Shown here: piece by piece, positions 14,532 through 19,633 of the stretch | Layout: each line of letters opens with the position of its first letter | Numbering within the stretch: the first letter of the stretch is position 1 | Assembly: GCA_015487405.1 (NCBI GenBank) | Contig: WFPV01000011.1 | Coordinates: 1 to 19,633, forward strand | DNA length: 19,633 nucleotides | Direction of reading: 5' to 3' | From: Aquifex sp. | Lineage (GTDB): Bacteria > Aquificota > Aquificia > Aquificales > Aquificaceae | Made by a program: the position numbers and the translations under genes | Notes under the pieces: generated by a model | Database searches by the model: none | Told to the model about the DNA's origin: nothing | The model's input: only the letters and a program-made list of their open reading frames with translations

Positions 14532-14881
14532 CTTAGCTTCTTTATCAAGCTGTCAATATTGTCAAGCTTCCTGTAAGCCTGAAGTAGAACGTAACTCAGC
14601 TGTTCGCTCGTAGCTATGGAAAGGTCGTAAAGTATGGAGCTGATGTCTTTTAGAATTGAGTAGAGTGTAGTGTATGCGTCCTTATCCAGCTTCTTTTCGG
14701 GATTGGGAATTTCTTTAAAGACCTCCTCCACCACCCTCGCTAAACTCATAAGCTTTTCCGAAAGAGCTCTAATCTCATAATCGTATTTGTAAATGGTTAT
14801 TACGTCGTCGTATCTTTCTTCAATCTCCTTCATCATGCTCCTTAAGAGCATGTCCTCCAAGAAGTTTAAATCCTTTTCCAT
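14528..14881 (-). CDS. Small all-helical protein of unknown function, coupled to the phosphoribosyltransferase
   Basis: This 117-residue protein is not one I recognise. It appears entirely alpha-helical (three to four long amphipathic helices, with heptad-like L/I spacing and abundant E, K and D) and has no Cys, no Trp, no signal peptide and no membrane span. It could form a helical bundle. I chose the ATG at 14879-14881; the open frame reaches an ATT-like extension to 14902, but that would run into the divergent promoter. There is no Shine-Dalgarno, and TATATT (14892-14897, minus strand) ends 10 bases before the ATG. Its TGA overlaps the start of the phosphoribosyltransferase gene, so the two may work together. 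It has no HEPN R-x4-H motif, so a toxin call is not supported. Confidence 0.75.
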   Translation of the reverse strand: MEKDLNFLEDMLLRSMMKEIEERYDDVITIYKYDYEIRALSEKLMSLARVVEEVFKEIPNPEKKLDKDAYTTLYSILKDISSILYDLSIATSEQLSYVLLQAYRKLDNIDSLIKKLR

Positions 14882-14891
14882 TAAGTTTAAA

Positions 14892-14897
14892 AATATA
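14892..14897 (-). promoter_or_regulatory. Possible -10 box (TATATT) for the helical protein/PRTase pair
   Basis: TATATT on the minus strand lies 10 bases before the ATG at 14881. It overlaps by four bases with the plus-strand TATAAT of the divergent gene. No good -35 is seen. Confidence 0.35.
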
Positions 14898-14899
14898 AT
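14894..14899 (+). promoter_or_regulatory. Possible -10 box (TATAAT) for the flavin reductase-like gene
   Basis: A perfect TATAAT ends 8 bases before the ATG at 14908, which has no Shine-Dalgarno. Transcription would begin at or within two bases of the start codon. The -35 region inside the divergent gene is weak (TCCTTT-like). Confidence 0.45.
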
Positions 14900-14907
14900 C
14901 AATTTCC

Positions 14908-15495
14908 ATGGAGCTCGTGGTTAAGAAAACGGATGAGGAGACATTATACAAACTTATACTCGGACTCGTAGTCCCAAGACCCATAGCTTGGGTTTCCACG
15001 GTAAGCAAGGAGGGAATCTATAACATAGCTCCCTTCAGCTTCTTTAACGCCGTCAACGACGCTCCGCCCGTTTTGATGATTTCTGTAAGTGATAGAGACG
15101 AAGGAACTTTAAAGGATACCGTTAAAAACATTCTGGATACGAAGGAGTTTGTAATAAACATGGTTAGCGAGGAGTTATTTGAGAAGATGAAGAAAACGGG
15201 AGAGGAATTTCCTCCTGAGGTTGACGAGTTTAAGGAAGCTGGTTTAACGCCCGAGCCTTCCCGCTTTGTCGTAGCTCCCCGAATCAAGGAGGCTAAGGTT
15301 TCCTTTGAGTGTAAACTCTACAAATACGTTCCCGTTTACGATATGCACGTTATATTTGGAGAGGTTTTACTTATCAGAGTGAGCGACGAGATAATAGACG
15401 AGAACTTAAACGTTAACTACGAGAAGTATAAACCGATAGGCAGGTTAGGAGGCACTTACTATCTTAAAGTCTACGGAGAATGTAAGATAAAATAA
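14908..15495 (+). CDS. Flavin reductase-like FMN-binding protein
   Basis: This 195-residue protein has the flavin reductase-like split-barrel fold (DIM6/NTAB, flavoredoxin group). The typical P-R-P-I-A-W-V-S-T motif is near residue 25, N-I-A-P-F-S-F-F-N is near 45, and G-T-L-K-D-T-V-K-N-I and E-F-V-I-N-M-V follow. Relatives bind FMN and either reduce free flavin or act as electron-transfer flavoproteins; the substrate cannot be read from sequence. It is cytoplasmic with no membrane segment. It has two Cys (in F-E-C-K-L and G-E-C-K-I). The ATG at 14908 has no Shine-Dalgarno. The MFS gene starts only 5 bases after its stop, so the two likely form one transcription unit. Confidence 0.92.
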   Translation: MELVVKKTDEETLYKLILGLVVPRPIAWVSTVSKEGIYNIAPFSFFNAVNDAPPVLMISVSDRDEGTLKDTVKNILDTKEFVINMVSEELFEKMKKTGEEFPPEVDEFKEAGLTPEPSRFVVAPRIKEAKVSFECKLYKYVPVYDMHVIFGEVLLIRVSDEIIDENLNVNYEKYKPIGRLGGTYYLKVYGECKIK

Positions 15496-15500
15496 CTTTT

Positions 15501-16688
15501 ATGCTTACAAAGGAAGAGAAAAAGGTAGTTGCAGGGATAACTTTCGTAGTAGTCGCAAGGTTTTTAGGGTTATTCCTACTCCTTCCCGTTCTCTCTCCCT
15601 ACGTCAAGAAGTTGGAAGGTAGCACTCCAATGCTCACGGGTCTCGCCATAGGTATGTATGGACTTACTCAAGCCGTTCTCCAGATACCCTTCGGGTATTT
15701 GTCCGATAAGTATTCCCGGAAAGGTGTTATTTCATTTGGACTGCTCGTTTACGCCCTGGGAAGTTTCTTAGGTGGAATAGCTACCAATATCTGGAGTATG
15801 CTCTTTGCCCGTTTCCTACAGGGAGCGGGAGCTATATCTTCTGCGGCTATAGCCTTAGCGGCGGATTTGGTAAGAGAAGAAGTTAGAACGGTAGCCTTCG
15901 CCCACATCGGAGCCGCCATAGGAATGACCTTTGCCTTCAGTATAGTAGCCGCTCCCTTTCTGGCAGGACACTTTGGTGTTCCTTTTATATTCTTCCTAAC
16001 GGGAGCACTGAGCCTGCTCGCTTTACTTTACCTATGGTTCTTTATAAAAGAGCCCAAACGTCACGAGAAGGAGATTGAACCCTTCTTAAGACTACTTCCC
16101 CAAATTCTTAAGGACAAAAACCAAATCGCCATTGACCTATCCATAGGGATACTTCACATGCTTCTCGTTTCCATGTTCACAGTTATTCCCGTAGTTATGA
16201 TTGAAGACTTTCATTTCCCTAAACCTGAACACTGGAAGATTTACCTGCCGGTAATCCTTATCTCCTTGGCAATCATGGTTCCCGCAATAATCGCTGCAGA
16301 GAAGAAGGGAAAGATGAAACAGGTTTACGTAAGCGGAATAGCCCTTATAGCCCTATCCTATTTAACAGGACTACTCTTTCACAGCCTTTGGGGAGTTTTC
16401 CTAACACTCCTTCTATACTTCATAGGTTTCCACCTGCTCGAGCCTATACTCCCTTCACTACTTACCAAGTTTGTTGGTCCCGAAAAGAGAGGGATAGCGG
16501 TAGGAGTTTACAACACAGTTCAGTTTTCCGGAGCATTTTTGGGTGGAATCCTGGGAGGAATCTTCTTGAAGCTGGGAATGAAGCCGTTGTTTATTTTTAA
16601 TTTACTTGTATCTTTAGGATGGCTCTTGGGAATTTACAGCTGGATTAAAGGAGTAGAAATAAAGAGGAGGGAAAAGGTTCAGCCGTAA
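15501..16688 (+). CDS. MFS transporter, YajR-like, 12 membrane segments
   Basis: This 395-residue inner-membrane protein belongs to the major facilitator superfamily. The first helix contains R-F-L-G-L-F-L-L-L-P-V-L, and the motif A loop between helices 2 and 3 is G-Y-L-S-D-K-Y-S-R-K-G, as in drug/H+ antiporter-type MFS proteins. R-F-L-Q-G-A-G-A in helix 4 and a second-half G-P-E-K-R-G-I-A-V-G-V-Y-N are also typical of YajR-like members. It lacks the extra C-terminal YAM domain of E. coli YajR (the chain ends soon after helix 12). The substrate is unknown. It lies 5 bases after the flavin reductase-like gene, without a clear Shine-Dalgarno. Its last 10 bases overlap the end of the convergent sreC gene. 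Confidence 0.93.
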   Translation: MLTKEEKKVVAGITFVVVARFLGLFLLLPVLSPYVKKLEGSTPMLTGLAIGMYGLTQAVLQIPFGYLSDKYSRKGVISFGLLVYALGSFLGGIATNIWSMLFARFLQGAGAISSAAIALAADLVREEVRTVAFAHIGAAIGMTFAFSIVAAPFLAGHFGVPFIFFLTGALSLLALLYLWFFIKEPKRHEKEIEPFLRLLPQILKDKNQIAIDLSIGILHMLLVSMFTVIPVVMIEDFHFPKPEHWKIYLPVILISLAIMVPAIIAAEKKGKMKQVYVSGIALIALSYLTGLLFHSLWGVFLTLLLYFIGFHLLEPILPSLLTKFVGPEKRGIAVGVYNTVQFSGAFLGGILGGIFLKLGMKPLFIFNLLVSLGWLLGIYSWIKGVEIKRREKVQP

Positions 16689-17695
16689 AGGCTGGTTCTT
16701 GTTTCTTTTCTTTCCATAAATCCTTTCCTGAGCTTGTATCCCTCTTCGGGATAGAGTCCGTAAAAGAGATTCTGGACGTGATTTCCTTCAACGAAGAAGC
16801 ACCACCTTTCTATCGCACTTCCTATGAGTATGGAGAGGTAGATAACCCATAAGAGATACTGATTTACCGTTCCGGTAATCCAGATATAGACAAGCAGGAA
16901 TAAGGGAATTATGAAGGTAAAGAGGTATGCCAGCGGTATGAAGGTGGGAAGCATCTGCTTTCCTTTTTCGTAGTAAAACTCTGTGGTGCAGAAGTTGTCT
17001 GTAGTTGAGCCCTTGTCTATTACTCTGACAGGTCTGTTGTGGGGGAGGTTGAGAGCTTCGTTTAAGGTAGGTCTCTTTATGTAGAACTGTCTTATGTTGA
17101 AGGCGAGCCTGAACCCGAATCCGAGCAGGACAAACAGGAAAGTTAAGAATAAGAACGTTCCCGTATAGGGTAGGTTGTAGTAGTAAGAAATTATCGTAAA
17201 GGCGGATGAGCCGAGCATTAGATACATAAGGAGGTAATAAATAACCGTTATTCCCGTGTTCCACTCAAGGACAAATTTGTTAGAAGCGTAAATCATCGCT
17301 GTGGAAAATCCACTTAGAACTCCGAGAATCCAGGTGAGAATTCCGAAGAAGTGCTCAAAGAAAGGGGAAATATCAAAGTATTTAATTACAAGGTATATGA
17401 GTAGAGTGAGTCCGTAAGCTCCGCTAAAGACCGCTTCCCTGGAGAGCCAGGAAGTGTGAAACCTCTTAACAGCCTTCCAGGCTCTTAGCTTATGTCCGAG
17501 GTGGAAGGAAGCTCCTATAGCCCCGGCACCGATTAGAATCAGGCTTATTACTCCAGAAAGCAGAACCACTTCCTTAGGGAGTCCCTGTCCTTTGCCAAAG
17601 AGTTTTAAGAACTCAATGAAGTAAACGAAGATAAAGAGACCTATGGAAGTTCCCGCAGTTAAGAAGAAAAAGATAAGGGAAATCGGCGGGTGCAT
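16679..17695 (-). CDS. sreC: DmsC/SreC-type membrane anchor of a molybdopterin sulfur/polysulfide reductase
   Basis: This 338-residue integral membrane subunit carries quinol electrons, or holds partner proteins, for the SreAB catalytic pair. It has about eight hydrophobic segments (residues 8-30, 43-64, 88-106, 114-137, 149-172, 178-200, 250-272 and 278-297). The M-H-P-P-I-S-L-I-F-F beginning, the R-A-W-K-A-V-K-R-F-H-T-S-W-L-S-R-E loop and the final E-R-W-C-F-F-V-E-G-N-H-V-Q-N-L-F-Y-G are the hallmarks of the DmsC family, not of the NrfD/PsrC family. A 50-residue hydrophilic loop separates the sixth and seventh segments. AGGAGG precedes the ATG by 6 bases and overlaps the sreB stop. The choice of sre over dms rests on resemblance to the Aquifex operon. 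Confidence 0.88.
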   Translation of the reverse strand: MHPPISLIFFFLTAGTSIGLFIFVYFIEFLKLFGKGQGLPKEVVLLSGVISLILIGAGAIGASFHLGHKLRAWKAVKRFHTSWLSREAVFSGAYGLTLLIYLVIKYFDISPFFEHFFGILTWILGVLSGFSTAMIYASNKFVLEWNTGITVIYYLLMYLMLGSSAFTIISYYYNLPYTGTFLFLTFLFVLLGFGFRLAFNIRQFYIKRPTLNEALNLPHNRPVRVIDKGSTTDNFCTTEFYYEKGKQMLPTFIPLAYLFTFIIPLFLLVYIWITGTVNQYLLWVIYLSILIGSAIERWCFFVEGNHVQNLFYGLYPEEGYKLRKGFMERKETRTSLYG

Positions 17696-17701
17696 ATCTC
17701 A

Positions 17702-17707
17702 CCTCCT
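17702..17707 (-). promoter_or_regulatory. Strong ribosome binding site of sreC (AGGAGG)
   Basis: AGGAGG followed by TGAGAT and then ATG (17693-17695). It starts at the last base of the sreB stop TAA (17707-17709), so a ribosome ending sreB is placed directly on the sreC site. Confidence 0.85.
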
Positions 17708-18471
17708 TAGGGTAGTTCTTCTGCGTAAGATTCTTCAGGCTGCTCTTGCTTAGTTTCTTCGGAAGCAAAACCGGGTTTGTGTCTTCTTAACACTTCTAAG
17801 AAGAGAGGATTGTCAGGCTTGAGTATATGCTTTTCATACTCTTCAAGGTTTATGGTGGTTTCCTGTCTGGGGAGGTAGTGGTTTGCGGGGTTAGTTCCCA
17901 TGTCCGGGAAGAGGACGAATCCCTGTCTCTTTTCAATGAGCTTGTAAACTTCGCTGTTGGGGTCCTCTATGTCTCCGAAGAATCTTGCCCTTGCTGGACA
18001 TGTCAGAACGCATGCGGGTTTTCTGTGCTCTGGAGGTAGTGTCTCGTCGTAAATCCTGTCTATACAAAGGGTGCACTTCTTCATAACCTTGTCCGCTTCG
18101 TCAAACTCTCTACATCCGTAAGGGCAGGACCATGCGCAGAGCTTACATCCTATACAGTCGTCGTAATTAACGAGGACTATTCCATCCTGCTCACGCTTGT
18201 AGCTTGCTCCTGTAGGGCATACGGGAACACAGGGAGCATCCTGACAGTGGAGACAGGATTTTGGAAGGTGGAATACCTGAGTTTCCGGGAACTCTCCGGT
18301 TTCGTAGGTAAATATTCTGTTATACCACACACCTTCCGGTGCCCTTCCGAAGGGGTCAAAGTCGGAGAGGGGACCGAAGGCAGCCTGCGTATTCCACTCC
18401 TTACAGTTGGTAGCACAAGCGTGACAACCAACACAGGTGTTTAAATCTATAACTAAAGCATACTGCGGCAT
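17707..18471 (-). CDS. sreB: Four-cluster iron-sulfur subunit (DmsB/PsrB/SreB type)
   Basis: This 254-residue electron-transfer subunit links the membrane anchor to the molybdenum subunit. Sixteen cysteines are in ferredoxin order: 13, 16, 19, 23; 73, 76, 81, 85; 106, 109, 112, 116; 133, 136, 154, 158. This predicts four [4Fe-4S] clusters, with no Trp replacement of the kind that gives a [3Fe-4S] centre in NarH. C120 is extra. The C-terminus is acidic (E-Q-P-E-E-S-Y-A-E-E-L-P). The frame is open from a GTG at 18480, but that GTG is part of the AGGAGGTG ribosome site, so I place the start at the ATG 18469-18471, 8 bases after AGGAGG. It lies between sreA and sreC, all on the minus strand. It has no signal peptide of its own; partners of this family usually ride on the Tat signal of the A subunit. 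Confidence 0.93.
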   Translation of the reverse strand: MPQYALVIDLNTCVGCHACATNCKEWNTQAAFGPLSDFDPFGRAPEGVWYNRIFTYETGEFPETQVFHLPKSCLHCQDAPCVPVCPTGASYKREQDGIVLVNYDDCIGCKLCAWSCPYGCREFDEADKVMKKCTLCIDRIYDETLPPEHRKPACVLTCPARARFFGDIEDPNSEVYKLIEKRQGFVLFPDMGTNPANHYLPRQETTINLEEYEKHILKPDNPLFLEVLRRHKPGFASEETKQEQPEESYAEELP

Positions 18472-18479
18472 CTCACTCA

Positions 18480-18485
18480 CCTCCT
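18480..18485 (-). promoter_or_regulatory. Ribosome binding site of sreB (AGGAGG), decides the start
   Basis: AGGAGG followed by TGAGTGAG and then ATG (18469-18471), 8 bases of spacing. The GTG at 18478-18480 overlaps the last base of this site and cannot be the start. The site lies next to the sreA stop TAA (18486-18488). Confidence 0.85.
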
Positions 18486-19633
18486 TTAAGGCTTATATCT
18501 GAGAACATCAACCCATCTTTCCTTTATGTAAGGCAGGGGTTCAACCTTAAATTCTGGATAGACTTCGGGGGTTTGGTCTTCTGCTTTGTAAACCTTTACC
18601 TTTGTATCAAACCAGGCTAAGTGTCCCGTAATGGGGTCTCCGTAGTAGAATTCCCTTCCACCTATTCTAATAGAGTGGGGTATTACGTGGTTCAAGAGGA
18701 ATCCCTGGTGAGCCTCCTCCGCTTCAGGCTTTAGACCCCACGTTCCAGCCATCTTTCCTATAGCGTTCCAGGTCCATACGGAGTTTGGTTCAGTGCACTC
18801 TGTGAGGAATACCTGACACTTGACCTTTCTTATTCTGCTCTCAACCCAGACCCAGTCAAGGTGCTTAATTCCGAGCTTTTTGGCGGTTTTGGGATTCATG
18901 TATAGGTAGTTTTTAGTGGATATCTGTCTAAGCCATGCATTTTGGGAGTCCCAGGAGTGATACATCCATTGGGGTCTCTTAGTGAAGGCATATAGCGGAT
19001 ACTCTTCTCCGCTAACCTCTTCTTCAAAGGGAGGATACCAGAAGGGTAGTGGGTCAAAGTATCTAACGAGTCTCTCCCTGATTACGGGGTCGTTGGGGGG
19101 TTGGTTTTCTCCTTCCCAGAGTCCCTGTCCTGCGAGTCTGAATTTCTGGAGAGTTTCAACGTAAAAGTTCATTATTATTGGATCCGTTCTCTTTACGAAT
19201 TTGACACTCTTAGCCCACTCTAAGTAATCCTTGTTGGCGTATCTGTAATATCTCATATGTTCGGGGAGAGGATAGTAGAAGAATCCCTTGTTCTTGGCAT
19301 ACATCTCAAGCTGTTTGGGGTTGGGTTCTCCTACGAAGTGTTTGTCTCCGTTCTTTCCTCTCCATCCAGCGAGCGCTCCGACACCGGGTTGGGGTTGCCA
19401 GTTTATGAGGAAGTCCTTCCAGTCCTTGTATTTTGGAGTTCCGTCCTCGTTTACGAAGCCCGGTAGTCCGAGCTTAGTTCCGAGTCTAACCATTACCTCT
19501 CCCCAAGGAAGAACGTCTAACTTCTCACCTTTTAGGTCTCTTGGCTCTACTACGGGTTGTCTTATGGCGTCAACGGGTCCGGAAGCTACGGAAGGCGGTC
19601 TGTCAAGCAGAGATAGTGCGAACCACTGTTCTA
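18486..19633 (-). CDS. sreA: Molybdopterin oxidoreductase catalytic subunit, C-terminal part (SreA/PsrA type; gene continues beyond the window)
   Basis: About 381 C-terminal residues of a Mo-bisMGD enzyme of the DMSO reductase family are present. The frame stays open past the first ATG (19491-19493) to the right edge, with Q-W-F-A-L-S-L-L-D-R-P-P and V-L-P-W-G-E-V-M-V-R-L-G upstream, so that ATG is internal. The last 190 residues form the molybdopterin-dinucleotide-binding beta-barrel (Y-P-L-Y-A-F-T-K-R, then N-P-K-T-A-K-K-L-G-I, V-W-V-E-S-R and G-K-M-A-G-T-W-G). The N-terminal Tat signal, the [4Fe-4S] motif and the Mo ligand (usually Cys in this subgroup) are out of view, so the substrate is inferred from the operon: sulfur or polysulfide is likeliest, with tetrathionate, thiosulfate or arsenate as alternatives. 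sreB and sreC follow immediately. Confidence 0.88.
   Translation of the reverse strand, partial: EQWFALSLLDRPPSVASGPVDAIRQPVVEPRDLKGEKLDVLPWGEVMVRLGTKLGLPGFVNEDGTPKYKDWKDFLINWQPQPGVGALAGWRGKNGDKHFVGEPNPKQLEMYAKNKGFFYYPLPEHMRYYRYANKDYLEWAKSVKFVKRTDPIIMNFYVETLQKFRLAGQGLWEGENQPPNDPVIRERLVRYFDPLPFWYPPFEEEVSGEEYPLYAFTKRPQWMYHSWDSQNAWLRQISTKNYLYMNPKTAKKLGIKHLDWVWVESRIRKVKCQVFLTECTEPNSVWTWNAIGKMAGTWGLKPEAEEAHQGFLLNHVIPHSIRIGGREFYYGDPITGHLAWFDTKVKVYKAEDQTPEVYPEFKVEPLPYIKERWVDVLRYKP

Noticed and set aside
14528..14881. The helical protein as a HEPN-type toxin with the PRTase as antitoxin.
   Set aside because: There is no R-x4-H motif and the PRTase is a clear metabolic fold with an intact PRPP loop; no toxin-antitoxin feature is present.
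1..19633. CRISPR arrays, tRNA or rRNA genes, IS elements, integrases.
   Set aside because: I found no regularly spaced repeats, cloverleaf candidates, transposase motifs or terminal inverted repeats on reading both strands; a covariance-model search was not possible.

Overview
The window reads as a stretch of a compact, thermophilic Aquificales chromosome, most likely Aquifex or a close relative. Genes are packed with 4-base overlaps, and the proteins are rich in K, E, I and V. The alanyl-tRNA synthetase closely resembles what I remember of the Aquifex aeolicus enzyme, with a number of differences. The right-hand genes match the DMSO-reductase-family sulfur/polysulfide reductase (SreABC type) known from Aquifex. 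The genus assignment rests on remembered similarity, not on a search.

Layout. (1) Bases 1-3721, plus strand: the 3' end of a GGDEF diguanylate cyclase, alaS, a co-translated unknown gene, and a decayed 3' fragment of a MazF/PemK toxin gene. (2) Bases 3718-11181, minus strand, read right to left: mreB and mreC (cell shape, ATGA overlap), gltB (glutamate synthase large subunit), and a UMF1-like MFS transporter whose start codon at the gltB stop is ATA instead of ATG. (3) Bases 11216-13312, plus strand: a bifunctional (p)ppGpp synthetase/hydrolase, divergent from mreB with only 34 bases between the start codons and convergent with tsaE, overlapping it by 12 bases. (4) Bases 13301-14881, minus strand: tsaE, then a ComF-like/COG1926-type phosphoribosyltransferase and a small helical unknown protein that overlap each other. 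(5) Bases 14908-16688, plus strand: a flavin reductase-like FMN protein and a YajR-like MFS transporter. (6) Bases 16679-19633, minus strand: sreC, sreB and the 3' part of sreA, a membrane-bound molybdoenzyme operon that runs off the right edge.

How the genes work together. Most are housekeeping genes: translation (alaS, tsaE), stringent response (spoT), cell shape (mreBC) and ammonia assimilation (gltB). The energy-metabolism part is the sre operon: quinol or hydrogenase-derived electrons would pass through the SreC membrane anchor and the four [4Fe-4S] clusters of SreB to the SreA molybdenum site to reduce sulfur or polysulfide.

The most notable points are a previously unmarked toxin-gene relic at 3518-3721, the ATA start (or start-codon loss) of the transporter after gltB, very short divergent promoter regions with overlapping -10 boxes, and several genes that begin a transcription unit without a Shine-Dalgarno sequence but with a -10 hexamer 7-12 bases upstream of the start (possible leaderless mRNAs). 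I saw no CRISPR array, tRNA, rRNA, IS element or integrase, no convincing intrinsic terminator, and no clear evidence of a wholly new multi-gene system.
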